The position numbers and the translations under genes were made by a program. 64,000 nucleotides of DNA, from assembly GCA_020186115.1 (NCBI GenBank), contig WSYJ01000001.1, forward strand, positions 372,001-436,000, in the 5' to 3' direction. The notes under the pieces are model-generated. The model was not told the origin of the DNA. It saw nothing but the letters and a program-made list of their open reading frames with translations, and did not search any database. Below are positions 49,473 to 60,237 of this stretch, in pieces (position 1 is the stretch's first letter; each line of letters begins with the position of its first letter). This stretch comes from Histomonas meleagridis (lineage: Eukaryota > Parabasalia > Tritrichomonadida > Dientamoebidae).

Positions 49473-50363
49473 ATAACACTTTTTCTTTTATTTAATGTTT
49501 AAAATCAAAAAATATTTCCGAATTTTGGATTAAATGTTCTAACAATTGTTACTTTTGAGTATTTAATGTTTTGCAAAAGAAATAAAATATTAAAACTTGT
49601 TAAGCTTAATAATAAGCATTACAATTCGTTCATATTGTTTAAACTTACTCCCAGACATCTTTTTTTGAAGTATTTAGTTTGACAATACCTGAAAATATTA
49701 AAATATGTTTTGAATAATTTTGGAAATTAAATAGGAAAGAATATGATTACATAATTGATTTCTTTCATTTTTTTTTTTTTTTTTTTTTTTTTCCATATTT
49801 TTAAATATATAATTCTAATTTCACACTAAAAATTACATACATTTGAGAAGTTTATTTTCGATAACTTTTTTCTGATTATGTGGCGGTTACCCAATATGGC
49901 TAAATTTAGCGATTGAAATTGAAAATTGTTACCAAATAATAATTCTTAAATCATGAAAAAACATATCTGCACAGAAGTAATCAAGTAATTGTTTGAAAAA
50001 AATGATGATGATAATAAATTCAATATTTCCTGTTTCTGTGCATTTATCTAAACATATGCCTTTTGAAAACTTATATCAAAGATTGTAGTTTTTTGCATGT
50101 AATTAGAATCCATGAATAATAAATGATTTTATTGTTCAAAAAAATTTTAATTTTTGAGTTCCAATAGCTTTAAGCTCATTTTTCTACAGTGAAAAGCATT
50201 ATTATCCCATTGATATTAAAATTTCCTAATACACATCAGGATTCAAGACAAGTGATCGTTTTTGGCTCAATTCTTTTGATTTCAATAAGTTACCACTTTT
50301 TGAGCGATGATTTTGTTTTTCATCATCACCGCCAAATTTTAATTTTGTGGAAAGTGCCTTTAA
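49473..50363. other. Intergenic with a long T run
   Basis: About 890 AT-rich bases between epsilon-COP and the CARMIL-like gene. Contains 25 consecutive T at 49768-49792. GCGGTTACC occurs near 49884. TTTTCATCATCACCGCC and CCTTTAAATG lie close to the CARMIL-like start. A short open frame at 50189-50401 is not supported. Confidence 0.45.
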
Positions 50364-52418
50364 ATGGAATCAATAATCTCTGTAAAGGAATCAATCCTTG
50401 ATGAATTTCGAAAGATCCCATATGTTTTTGATGAAGAAAAAATCTCAATGTTTACACCAGTTGAATATTCATTCAATGATAACTCAAAATATGTTTCAGG
50501 GTATTTTGTTCTTACAATTGGCACAATCTATATTCTTAAAAAAAATCTAAAATTGCATGACGAGATTTCTATCCTTGAAATAAAATCTCTTAATCTCGAA
50601 AATTCGAATTTATTTTTAGAATACAGGGAAAATTCTTTTTCTCTTCGTCTCCAATTCTTCGAAAATGCAGAAGATGCCACAGAGCGCATTATTATTTCTT
50701 TAAATGAAACTATGTTTAACATTGAAGATGAGAATTTCAAAATTGATATCAACACAGATTCTTTACCAATACCAAAAATCAGCTCTCGCCGTAATGACTC
50801 ATTAAAGAAGCGTGTTATTACTTTGTCTCATTATTATAAAATCCATTCAAAACCATTATTTGATTTTTCATATTTTGACAAATGGGAAAATAGCATCAAC
50901 AAAACCACTCTTCAAATAACCTCGCTTCGTCTAGGTAATTTTGCCGCTGCAATTGGCCATGCTATTGCGTGGGAATCGACGATTCAAAATCTTACCTTAT
51001 CAGCATTTCTTCCTATACAACTCGATGACTTTCTTTATTCACTTCTATCTCATACACGTAGTCTTAAAACACTTACATTTACTGACTATAGCTCCAAACT
51101 TGAGAAATATATTTCCGATACATCAGACACAGAAATCAGCGAGCCACCTCCAGAAATACGCACCAACCTCCAAATTATATTTTCGCGATGTTCTCACAGA
51201 TGTCTTGATCATTTACTTCGACAATTACGAAGTGCCATTTTTCCCCAAATGGCTTTAATTAATATGCGCATCGACAGTGATCAAATGCTTGAAATCATTG
51301 ATCGGTTAAAGCAATATTATATCTTACATCATGTCTCCAAGCTTAAACTTGCTAAATTTGATTTTTCAGATTGTAGTATTTCATTAGCAAGAAATTTTTT
51401 TAGTTCATTTAATCATTTAAAATGTCTCTACTTCAATGGAAGTAATGAACATACTAAAGATGGATCATTTGTTTTTTCATCATTATGTTCATCATCTGCA
51501 AAACCTTATTGGGTTATATTAAACAACTTAACATTTAACACACCGATAGCTAGTAACTGTACTTTGTTATCATCGATTTCTGTTTTAGATGTTTCTACAT
51601 GTGAATTTAATTCAGTTGGACTTAAGTCATTTTTAGAGTTTCTTACCTTTGATAGGTCAAAATTTCCATTGATTTTAATAGCGCGGAATTTAAAAATAAA
51701 TGAAGATTCGTATGAAATGTTATCAGAAATAGAGTTTGAACAATGTTATCCCAATATTGTTGAATTCATTTGGGATAACAATATGATTCCAAGTCAAAGT
51801 AGTCAATTTCTTTTTGCTTTTTTATACACACAAAAGAATTTAAGATTGGTTTCATTTCGAAACAATACAACCGATGATTCAACACAATTATTGAAAGATA
51901 TAATCAAACTTTCACACGGTTTAAAAATTTCAGGAATTGAAATCGAAGGTGATTTTGACAACTTTATTTTCATTCAATTCATTCAATCATTGATCGTTTT
52001 AAGAAATTTGAAGTTTTTGGTTTTGGGGAACGTTAACGGAGGAGACAAAGAATTGCAAGCTTTAGAAAGCATTGTGAATGAATTAAAAATTAATGAAATT
52101 GGAATTTATGGATTTGAAAATAAAACTTTTAAAGAATTGACTGAATTCATGGATAGAGTTAAAAAGGCTAAAACTACAATTGCATTGGACATACAAAATC
52201 CATCAATTGACGAAATGAAAATATCAAAAAAGAATTCGGAAAAAAACGAAAAAATGAAAGAGAGTCTATTGAACGATTATGAAAAGTTAAAAAGAGTATT
52301 GAAAACAAATAAAAGAATATTTTATCATATGCAATGCCAAAAAGAAGGGAAGCTACCAAAGCCTGAAGTGTTCTTTGATTCTATTAGAACCAATTATAAT
52401 GTTAAAAGTGCGATATAA
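50364..52418 (+). CDS. CARMIL-like leucine-rich-repeat protein
   Basis: 684 residues. An N-terminal PH-like region (about residues 20-125: KYVSGYFVLTIGTIYILKKN) is followed by irregular leucine-rich repeats from about 170 to 600 (LTLSAFLPIQLDDFLYSLLS, LKTLTF, LKCLYFNGS, LVSFRNNTTDD). The C-terminus is charged and helical. PH-like plus LRR is the core of CARMIL proteins, which bind actin capping protein and myosin I. The capping-protein-interaction motif of CARMIL tails is not seen, so this may be a shortened relative, as is common in protists. An actin-cortex role is inferred. Confidence 0.6.
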   Translation: MESIISVKESILDEFRKIPYVFDEEKISMFTPVEYSFNDNSKYVSGYFVLTIGTIYILKKNLKLHDEISILEIKSLNLENSNLFLEYRENSFSLRLQFFENAEDATERIIISLNETMFNIEDENFKIDINTDSLPIPKISSRRNDSLKKRVITLSHYYKIHSKPLFDFSYFDKWENSINKTTLQITSLRLGNFAAAIGHAIAWESTIQNLTLSAFLPIQLDDFLYSLLSHTRSLKTLTFTDYSSKLEKYISDTSDTEISEPPPEIRTNLQIIFSRCSHRCLDHLLRQLRSAIFPQMALINMRIDSDQMLEIIDRLKQYYILHHVSKLKLAKFDFSDCSISLARNFFSSFNHLKCLYFNGSNEHTKDGSFVFSSLCSSSAKPYWVILNNLTFNTPIASNCTLLSSISVLDVSTCEFNSVGLKSFLEFLTFDRSKFPLILIARNLKINEDSYEMLSEIEFEQCYPNIVEFIWDNNMIPSQSSQFLFAFLYTQKNLRLVSFRNNTTDDSTQLLKDIIKLSHGLKISGIEIEGDFDNFIFIQFIQSLIVLRNLKFLVLGNVNGGDKELQALESIVNELKINEIGIYGFENKTFKELTEFMDRVKKAKTTIALDIQNPSIDEMKISKKNSEKNEKMKESLLNDYEKLKRVLKTNKRIFYHMQCQKEGKLPKPEVFFDSIRTNYNVKSAI

Positions 52419-53004
52419 AAATAATTTTATTTTATTTTTCTATATTCACTCGTACCCTTTTTAAATAATAAAGTTAACGCATAAAAAACTGTTAAGTAAT
52501 ATGCTGTTTTTTTCACAAGATCTGATGGTGGAGGGGGAAACCACGAACGGATTCAATGATTATATTATCGTTTTCCCCAGAAAAGTATTATCGTCTTATA
52601 GAAATTCCATCGTGTGTTAAATTTGCACCACTTTATTAAAGTTATAGAAAACTTTTCGTTTCAAAATTTATATAGCACAATTGATTTTGACTTTTTTATT
52701 TAAAGAAATTTACATGTAATATTGTTTATTAGTTAAGAATTTTCTAAAACAAATTTTGCTCTACATTTTTTTTTTAAAGATTGAATCAAACGCATGAGGT
52801 TTTGTTGGTCCTTTGTTGAATTCTGCATTTTAATTTCCTATATTATAATATGATTTGGCCATTCCAGAACAACTTAATAATCAAAGCTACGATCGTTTTT
52901 AGGTCAATATTTCTGAGGTTGTCATTTTGTAACCGCGTTTAGGATAGAAATTTTCAGAGAAGAAAGTGGAATTGAAAAGAATTAACGTCTGACTGCAGCC
53001 AACA
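52419..53004. other. Intergenic
   Basis: About 590 AT-rich bases. GTAACCGCG near 52931 lies about 70 bp before the folliculin-like start. Contains a short GC-richer patch near 52528-52560 (GGTGGAGGGGG). Nothing else recognised. Confidence 0.4.
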
Positions 53005-54486
53005 ATGGAGAAAAACGAAATTCAAAAATTGCACCTACGTAGGTCATCCCGTTTATCTTCTGTATCATCTGAGGATACTTTTCAATTATTCCAAGGTGAG
53101 AGTGGATATTATTCGGCATTATTTGAATTTTCTCAGGGTGCTGCTCCATCTGCTTTTTGGGAATATGGAAAAACTTCCGGAATAACAGATTTTACAGCAT
53201 TTATGAATGCTGTAGTCAATACGCCTGCTAACCCAAATTCTTATGATTCATGTGAACTACCAATTACCACAGTAACATCCAAGTATGAATCTGCTTATTA
53301 TATTGCTGTTTATACACAGGTTTATGATATAGATGCCAGAGGGTTTTCCCGTTCCGTTGTATTTGTTATAGCAAATCAATCAAAAGAAATGATTTATGCA
53401 ATTCAATATTCTAGGCAACAACAAATAAACAATATTATAAGCAAGATACAACATAATACAGTTGCTTCGTTTCCACAAGATTTAATGAAATTTGCTTCAT
53501 CACTACAAAAAACAATTGATGCCAATTCTGAAGATGATTCAATATCAATTCTCAGGGCGAAGTTTGATGCACTCAAGCCAATATTAAAGCACTTTAATAT
53601 CACAGAAATTGATGAATCTATAGGTGAAACCAAAAATCCCAGTTATTTCATGATTGTTAATAACGATCTCAGACCTATTAAAGTTCTAATTCACTTTACT
53701 GAGCTTGACCATACTCTCGATAACTTTGTTACACACCTTCCTCCTTCTCCAATCCTTGCTACAATTGAAAATCAAGCGAGTTACGAAGAAGATTTTCCAA
53801 TGATTGATTTCGGCGGTTATTTCGGCTGTTATTCCAATTTAGTATTGGAAGTACTTCAAGATGAATATAACTTATCTAAGTTTAAACTCACTGAGCTTGT
53901 GGCGAACAAATCCTTTTTTTATTGTGCGTTCACCGTTCTTAGTGGCCAAACCTTAGTTATTCGTTCGCAAAACACCGAAGAAGCAATGTCACTTGCCAAG
54001 CGTTTTTCCATGTTATCACCATTCTTTAAGCCGCATTATGTTGCACAAATTGACAATGCTAATGCGTTAATGTGTCTTAAATATTCCATTGTTGTAGTTA
54101 AAAACTTTGAGCAAAAGAACAAAAACATGATAAGTTTACTTGATTTTGATAACAGTGTTTATTCAGGCGATGGATGTCCAGCGCGTTCTTTTGTATCATC
54201 AACACTTGGAAAAGGTGCCGACGGACCTGAGTCATTATTTTTGTTGATTTTGTATGCATCAATTAAAAGAATAGCAAATAAATTCATCACAAAATTGGCA
54301 GAACTCTCCGTCGGAAAAAGATTACAGAAAGATAAAATACTCGAAGAGATGAAAAAAATCGGATTTTCAATGGAGGATGAGCCAATACTCAAGTATTGGA
54401 TGCATTGTTACTTTAATAAGCAAAAATGGAGGCCTGTGCTAATGAAAAACAGTTCAAGCGTGGGATACACAATGATAACTTTCTAA
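53005..54486 (+). CDS. Folliculin/SMCR8-like longin-DENN protein
   Basis: 493 residues. After a Ser-rich N-terminus, a longin-like domain shows [18 protein letters not shown], close to the folliculin pattern of an acidic stretch, A-R-G-F-x-R and a beta strand. The rest (about residues 190-490) has the alternating strand/helix pattern of a divergent DENN module, with [18 protein letters not shown] and [18 protein letters not shown]. Folliculin and its yeast relative Lst7 act in amino-acid signalling as GAPs for Rag GTPases at the lysosome or vacuole. The family is highly divergent, so the call is moderate; SMCR8-type is the alternative. Confidence 0.6.
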   Translation: MEKNEIQKLHLRRSSRLSSVSSEDTFQLFQGESGYYSALFEFSQGAAPSAFWEYGKTSGITDFTAFMNAVVNTPANPNSYDSCELPITTVTSKYESAYYIAVYTQVYDIDARGFSRSVVFVIANQSKEMIYAIQYSRQQQINNIISKIQHNTVASFPQDLMKFASSLQKTIDANSEDDSISILRAKFDALKPILKHFNITEIDESIGETKNPSYFMIVNNDLRPIKVLIHFTELDHTLDNFVTHLPPSPILATIENQASYEEDFPMIDFGGYFGCYSNLVLEVLQDEYNLSKFKLTELVANKSFFYCAFTVLSGQTLVIRSQNTEEAMSLAKRFSMLSPFFKPHYVAQIDNANALMCLKYSIVVVKNFEQKNKNMISLLDFDNSVYSGDGCPARSFVSSTLGKGADGPESLFLLILYASIKRIANKFITKLAELSVGKRLQKDKILEEMKKIGFSMEDEPILKYWMHCYFNKQKWRPVLMKNSSSVGYTMITF

Positions 54487-54579
54487 TGTATGATTTGTAA
54501 ATATTATGAATCAAAAATTCTTTTGGCATTTTCCATAATCTTATGTTTATCATGAGAAAAAAAGAAAACAACTTCTTTT

Positions 54580-55679
54580 ACGATTTACTAAAAATACTAT
54601 GAAAACTGCATTTAATATCACTGCAACAGGAACACAATTCTGACAGCTATTGCTACAGTATTATCTTCATTTTGTTCGATTTTACTTATTTCGAAGTTAT
54701 CATAAGAAAAAGTGAAATTAGAATAATAATTAGTGATTACTGAATCATAATAAGAAATTTTTGTGTTTCCTTGTGTATATTCTTGATAAATCACAGAAAG
54801 TGTTTCAATATAGAAAATGAATCAATAAATATGATAGTATGTATCAATGTTAAATTATAATTATAATTTAACACAGGATTAAATGTATTCGATTGACTTA
54901 AAGTATTTGATTGTGAAAAAGTATTTAATTGAGTAAATGCATTTGAAAATGTGTTTTGATTGACTATAAGATTTCGTTTGCCATGGAAGACAATCTTTAA
55001 TAGTTGTTCCTTTTGAAACACTTAATGTTCCAAATGATTCATTAGCATACGAATATAATTTCATAAAGTTTGGTTGTCTGTCACCATCATAATAAATACA
55101 ACTTAAATTAGAACAAACAAAAAATACAAAACATTCAAATGAAGTAACAGAATATGGAATTTCAATATTTGTTATAGAAGAACAATAATCAAATGCAAAT
55201 ACTCCAATTAAAGTAACAGAAGATGAAATTATGATATTTGTTAATGACAAACATTTTTGAAATGCTTAATCTCCAATAACAGAAGATGGTATTATAACAT
55301 TTATAAACAAAGAACAATAAGAAAATGCAGAATATCCTATTGTGACAATTATAATTACATTATTCCCAATTTCAATGGATATTAATAAATTCAACCCATC
55401 AAATGCATTTAATGGAATCACACTAACATTGCCTCTGATGATAAGGTGCGTTATATTATCTTTGTTTTTAGCTGCTTCTTCAAATCCATTAGAATTGTAA
55501 ATAATAAATGTTACAATATCTATACTATATGTGTGAAATATCTGTACTGAGAACATAGTAAAAACAAAAAAGTTATTCAAATTATTTATTTCTTTGATAT
55601 TAGATTGAGAAATTCGCAAAAGTTTTTGTTATTCCAAAAATAAAAAAGCATAATAAAAAATTAGGACAGCAGCAAACAT
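54580..55679 (-). pseudogene. BspA-like leucine-rich-repeat surface protein, broken
   Basis: From ATG 55679 the frame gives a signal-peptide-like start (MFAAVLIFYYAFLFLE) that ends in TAA, then continues in the same frame with LRR_5/BspA repeats (NITHLIIRGNVSVIPLNAFD, SAFSYC, INVIIPSSVIGD). A second TAA at about 55266 replaces the usual Tyr/Ser before AFQKCLSLTNI. The repeats then continue (VFAFDYCSSITNIEIPYSV) to about 54950. Frame changes follow, giving a SQSNTLSQSNTF tail, then ETLSVIYQEYTQGN and, in another frame, CVPVAVILNAVFIVF, which looks like the membrane anchor. Trichomonad BspA-like proteins are cell-surface proteins of this layout. At least two nonsense codons and two frame changes make it dead. 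Confidence 0.8.
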
Positions 55680-55831
55680 TGTGTTATCTGCTTTAACAAA
55701 CATATAAAAAAGTTGAATCGTTACTTAATCCACATATACCAAAGTGTTCATCGATTTTACATTTATTGATTTAAATTATCCGCAATTATAAAAATGTATA
55801 TTTTATATTTATTTAATTACATAACATTATT
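55680..55831. other. Intergenic spacer
   Basis: About 150 AT-rich bases between the BspA-like pseudogene start and the 3' end of the CCDC87-like gene. Nothing recognised. Confidence 0.4.
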
Positions 55832-57538
55832 CTAATCACTAATATTAAATGAATTAACCAACAGTTCAATTTTTTTGTTTCTTGCTGATATTACCTCATA
55901 AACCCCATTTCCGTGTAGAATTAGATCATCGTCAAATCTGATTTTCAATTGTTCCGCAATTCTCTTAAGTTTCTCAACAGCAGCCTTCATAACGCTCAGC
56001 ATTTGCTCCAGTATCAAATCCTTTCTTTTTTCAACGGTATTTTGATGTTTTAAGAAAATTTTCAAATCATAATATGACGAATCGTATTCCTTAGAAACAT
56101 CTGCTGCTGCCTGCCAAAGTGTGAGGGCCTCGTCAAGCTTTTGGCTTTCGTCTAAACTTGTTGTATACTTCAAAACAAGAGAAAATTTCTGTTTGGCAGA
56201 AAATCCGAGAGAATCCCAAATTTTTTGTATCTTTTGGAAAGACTTTTCTCCTTCGTTCTTTCCAAGAGCCATTTTAATACTCAAGCTTTGAAGGAAATCA
56301 AGTGATTCTGTATCTTCCAAAGATAGTACTCGATGATCTAAATCAATAGCTTTCTTCTTAGGAAGCTCAGCATTTTCTTGACGTTCATCATAAGTTTCTT
56401 CGTTGAGATTTTTGTCAAGTGAATATTCTTCGTCGAGAGATCCATCATCGTGTTGGGGTGCCTCGTTTGTTTCAGGGGGATCCGTAAGTTTAAACGGTGG
56501 CTCGGGCACCCCGTCATATTCTGGTGGAATGAATTCAAATTCATCAACGATACGATGGAGTTGCTCGATACTGTTGCATGACTCATCACCTTCACGGGGT
56601 AATGGATCAGTATCTCTCCAGGTTTCAATGGGATTTGATGATCTTGTTGATGGTGTTTTTCTAGTTGTTTTTGGTATTTGGACTTTTGTTATATTTGGTA
56701 AACGTTTATTATTATTCTGTATAATAAGAGGATGCCTGCAAGACATGTTTGTTGGGACGTCAATTTCTTCCTTTGGTTGAGTTAGAGGTGGAATTGAATT
56801 ATGGATGGGATTAATATTTTTAATTGCTGAAAAATTAGCGTTGGGAATTGGGTTGCTAGTATCATATTGGTAATATGGAGGAAGAGTATCATTTGGCTTA
56901 AAAATTTTTGCTATTATTTTTAAATCATTCATTGTGGAAAAATTCTTTTTTTGTGTCTTTCGTGGCATTGTTGTACTTCTTGTCCGCTCTGCTTCGGCTG
57001 GGATTTCGTAATCTTTAAGTTTATCTTTGGGCATCATTTTAATATCAACAGATTTTAAATTAATTGCTTTTTGAATGATTTCTTGTTTAAGAGATCTTGT
57101 TGTTGTTATAAAATCTTTCATTTCTTTGTTTAACTGCGCCTTTGTTTGATTTGAAGATGATTGATGATACATTTTCCTAACATATGAAGATAGAGCTTCC
57201 ACAAAATCCGAAACAAAAAACTTGGAGTCAGCTGCATCAAAGTATGGCAAATCTACAATCTCTTTAATTGCCGAAGAAACAATATCCAGGGTTAACCAAA
57301 ATTTTTGATATGGCTCTGTTTTACATATTGCTTCAATGTCTGTCTTGTTAAATCGGATTTTATCAACATTATCTAATTTTCTTTTTAATGATGTAAAATT
57401 CTGATAATACCTTTGATCCTTTTGTTGTGTCTGATAGTTTGGGAGTCCATCTTCAATTTTTGGTATCACAGATCTTGGTGAAGGTGGTTGTGTAAGTGAA
57501 AATTGATCTTGATAAAAATCTGTAAAGCCATATTCCAT
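55832..57538 (-). CDS. CCDC87-like protein
   Basis: 568 residues from ATG 57538. The reading stays open upstream to about 57670 without any ATG; the added sequence (HTTLTKLAELTSQPLPPV, LDKRKESFLR) looks like coding, so a missing upstream exon is possible. The C-terminal third has KIWDSLGFSAKQKFSLVLKY followed by KLDEALTLWQAAADVSKEYD, the W-x-x-L...KQK...KY / A-L-x-x-W-x-x-A pattern seen in CCDC87 and related ciliary coiled-coil proteins. The middle is disordered, Pro/Asn-rich and basic; an acidic stretch follows (DPPETNEAPQHDDGSLDEEY). A flagellar or basal-body role is inferred from the family. Confidence 0.5.
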   Translation of the reverse strand: MEYGFTDFYQDQFSLTQPPSPRSVIPKIEDGLPNYQTQQKDQRYYQNFTSLKRKLDNVDKIRFNKTDIEAICKTEPYQKFWLTLDIVSSAIKEIVDLPYFDAADSKFFVSDFVEALSSYVRKMYHQSSSNQTKAQLNKEMKDFITTTRSLKQEIIQKAINLKSVDIKMMPKDKLKDYEIPAEAERTRSTTMPRKTQKKNFSTMNDLKIIAKIFKPNDTLPPYYQYDTSNPIPNANFSAIKNINPIHNSIPPLTQPKEEIDVPTNMSCRHPLIIQNNNKRLPNITKVQIPKTTRKTPSTRSSNPIETWRDTDPLPREGDESCNSIEQLHRIVDEFEFIPPEYDGVPEPPFKLTDPPETNEAPQHDDGSLDEEYSLDKNLNEETYDERQENAELPKKKAIDLDHRVLSLEDTESLDFLQSLSIKMALGKNEGEKSFQKIQKIWDSLGFSAKQKFSLVLKYTTSLDESQKLDEALTLWQAAADVSKEYDSSYYDLKIFLKHQNTVEKRKDLILEQMLSVMKAAVEKLKRIAEQLKIRFDDDLILHGNGVYEVISARNKKIELLVNSFNISD

Positions 57539-58345
57539 TCGAAGAAAGCTTTCTTTCCTTTTATCAAGTGCAACAGGTGGCAATGGTTGAGATGTTAATT
57601 CAGCTAATTTTGTAAGAGTTGTATGGAAGGATGAAATTTTTCTTGTAACCGCTAACGATAGGAAATTCTAACGAACTTATTTCTAAGAAAAAGTGTCCTA
57701 AGAACGTACTAAACTGCCACTTTTCAAAATTGAGAAGTTTAATTTAAAGAAAAATGCATTTTTTCAACAATTTCAGCTTCAATAATAAGAAAGGGTAAAC
57801 ACTAATTACAGAATAAAAATAGAAGTTGAACATATTTTCAATAATGACTTTTATGCTTTCACTTTCGCGTCGTATCGAACAAAACTAGTTGAGGTAAGTT
57901 TCGTATTGTCACTTAACAACAAGACTGAATTTCCTGCAAATGCAATTTGTTCAATAGTTGAATTCTTTCTATTCTTGATCAACATATTATGTATAGCTTT
58001 ATCGCGATGAACTAATACTGCATGTTATACATCAGGAAGTTGGATTTCTTATGTTTTTGATATCATTCGATGCTATTTTTTGAAACATCGGCTTTCGATG
58101 TAAGAATATTTGTATGAATTACAAAAAGCGCAAAAACTTTAGGAATCTCTATAATTAATACTTTTAACGGTCAGCTTATCTTATACAATTTAACAATAAC
58201 TATAACAGAAGCAAATATTTTTTTTTTTAATTTTAAGACATCAACATGTAATGAACATTACATTCTTACCACATTGGAACAAAAAAAAATGCAAGCAAAT
58301 CCAAAAAACATAACATTTTGATTAAATTTGGGAAAAAAAATTTGT
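57539..58345. other. Intergenic with open ATG-less extension
   Basis: 57539-57670 is an in-frame, stop-free extension of the CCDC87-like gene. On the minus strand TAGCGGTTAC and a TAACGATA word (plus-strand reading near 57652-57659) lie here, and TTTCATCC at about 57630 could be an initiator. The rest to 58345 is AT-rich with no gene seen. Confidence 0.4.
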
Positions 58346-59467
58346 TTATGATTGTTTATGACTGACAATTTTTATACCGTTTTCATAATACTTGTTATTT
58401 GTGATGGCATATTCAGAGAATATATCAAGACTTGCAAATACTGAACCACCCAACCAAGCAGAATATTTTGGATTTTCCAACGAAACAACATTTATTTGTG
58501 CTTCTGGTGCTAATTCCATTATTTCTTTTTCTAAACGCTCATGGAATCCTTTTAACATTACATTACCACCTGAAAGAATAATATTATTAAACATCTTATT
58601 TCGAACCTCTTCATTGCAATCCATTATTGCTTTGAAAAGAACTTTATCAATTCCATCAGTTTCGTTATTTTTTGGGTTAAAAAGAATTTCTGTACATTCA
58701 AAGCGTTCACTGTTAAGACCTATAACAGTACCATCTGGAAGACAAGCGCCAGAAGCGCAATTACTTGAAGTGATTGCATTTTCACTTTCTTTTTTGAAAT
58801 CTAAAACAACATAAGCAATATTTTCTTTAATTGTTCGAAAAATTGTTAATTTAGTTGGTGCACTGACATATGTGTTACCAAGTCTATAGTTAAGAACTTC
58901 CTGTAAACTTTTTGTTACATCGATGCCTGCTAAATCAAAATGTTTTTCTTTCCCTTTGATAATTGATCCTTCATAAACAGGCACTATTTGTGTAACGCCA
59001 TCACCTGATTCTAACACAATTCCTGTATCACATCCATTAGAAAAGCATGAAAAAAGAGCTTGATTATCAATATGTAATGCAGGAACTTCAAATGTTTCGA
59101 ATAGTATTTCTTCCATCTTTTCACAATTTGCTTGACTGTTTGGTACTGTTTCGGTAAGAATAACTGGATGTTCATGTGAATTTACCTTTAAGATATCAAA
59201 GGTATAACTATAAATTTTTTCAATTTTTTCCCAATCCGTAACATTTCCATTATTAATTGCATTTCGAATTGCGAGAACGTGGTCTAACTTGAAAGCATCG
59301 TCACCTATATATATACCATTTAAATTATTTATGTTATTTATTTTTGGTTCTCCAACAACAGATGGAAATTTTAAACATGGATAACTCATACCTGCAAAAC
59401 CTACTCTACACATGCTTGAACCATTGTCTATGACTATTGTTTGAACTTCTTCATATGGAGTTTCCAT
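58346..59467 (-). CDS. Divergent actin-like protein
   Basis: 373 residues from ATG 59467. An upstream ATG at 59491 adds eight residues and is less likely. Actin-fold landmarks remain: IVIDNGSSMCRVGFAG (phosphate 1), TETVPNSQANCEKMEEILFE, TGIVLESGDGVTQIVPVYEG (phosphate 2), IILSGGNVMLKGFHERL (adenosine site) and KYSAWLGGSVFASL. Compared with conventional actin, the DNase loop is altered, the segment around residues 220-245 is divergent (ITSSNCASGACLPDGTV), and the end lacks the KCF motif. Length equals actin. It could be a fast-evolving actin paralogue or an orphan Arp; it does not match Arp2 or Arp3 inserts by eye. Polymerisation cannot be judged. Confidence 0.8.
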   Translation of the reverse strand: METPYEEVQTIVIDNGSSMCRVGFAGMSYPCLKFPSVVGEPKINNINNLNGIYIGDDAFKLDHVLAIRNAINNGNVTDWEKIEKIYSYTFDILKVNSHEHPVILTETVPNSQANCEKMEEILFETFEVPALHIDNQALFSCFSNGCDTGIVLESGDGVTQIVPVYEGSIIKGKEKHFDLAGIDVTKSLQEVLNYRLGNTYVSAPTKLTIFRTIKENIAYVVLDFKKESENAITSSNCASGACLPDGTVIGLNSERFECTEILFNPKNNETDGIDKVLFKAIMDCNEEVRNKMFNNIILSGGNVMLKGFHERLEKEIMELAPEAQINVVSLENPKYSAWLGGSVFASLDIFSEYAITNNKYYENGIKIVSHKQS

Positions 59468-59922
59468 TAAAAAAAAATGAAATGTGTTCATTTTTGATGT
59501 GATAAAATTTGCCAGAATTTTAAAATTTCAAAATATTTTGACATTTTAAAAATTGGAATAAAATTTTGTCAAAATATTTTTATCGTTCCTTTTTTCCAAA
59601 GTTGATCTAGTTTTATATGTGATATTAAGATATAATTCATTATGCTTTTTGATGAAAATAATGAATTGCATTTAAGAATGTGTACGCATTTGAGAATCTA
59701 TTCCTGATTTTTTAGGTAGGTTGAGCTTTTTTAACCATTCCACCATTTATCTCCTTGCTGCTATGAACAAGCCCACATATGTTTGATTCCAAATCATCTC
59801 CGTGGTGGTAATGAATGCATTCATTTTATCCATACTGTTTTTCCTTTGAATTTTTGGCTATAAAGCTCATGACGTCATAATGCGATGTACCATACAATTT
59901 TGCATTATATAAACGTAAAATA
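59468..59922. other. Intergenic with a 16-bp perfect palindrome
   Basis: AT-rich flank of the actin-like gene. AATGAATGCATTCATT at 59810-59825 is a perfect palindrome. No gene recognised. Confidence 0.5.
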
Positions 59923-60171
59923 TTATTATCGTTAAACTGGGATGAATACAAAACATTCATCACATCTCAATGACAAATTGATTTTATTCATACGATTTAT
60001 ATATTATCATTAAACTGGAATGAATACAAAACATTCATCACATCCCAATGACAAATTGATTTTATTCATACGATTTCTATGTTATCATTAAACTGGAATG
60101 AATACAAAACATTCATCACATCTCAATGACAAATTGATTTTATTCATACGATTTATATATTATCATTAAAC
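59923..60171. repeat. 78-bp tandem repeat, three copies plus a partial
   Basis: TAAACTGG recurs at 59933, 60011 and 60089 and TAAAC again at 60167, a constant 78-bp step. Units differ by only a few bases. Each holds GATGAAT, a 7-base ACAAAAC loop and ATTCATC, a small hairpin. The array lies about 70 bp beyond the 3' end of the GFAT gene. Confidence 0.92.
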
Positions 60172-60237
60172 GCATTTGTTTCATAAATTATTAATTCCTA
60201 ATAACGATTTTGTTTCGATATTCATAACTAAATCCTT

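Noticed and set aside
59923..60171. CRISPR-like array
   Set aside because: The 78-bp units are contiguous with no unique spacers, and the context is eukaryotic.
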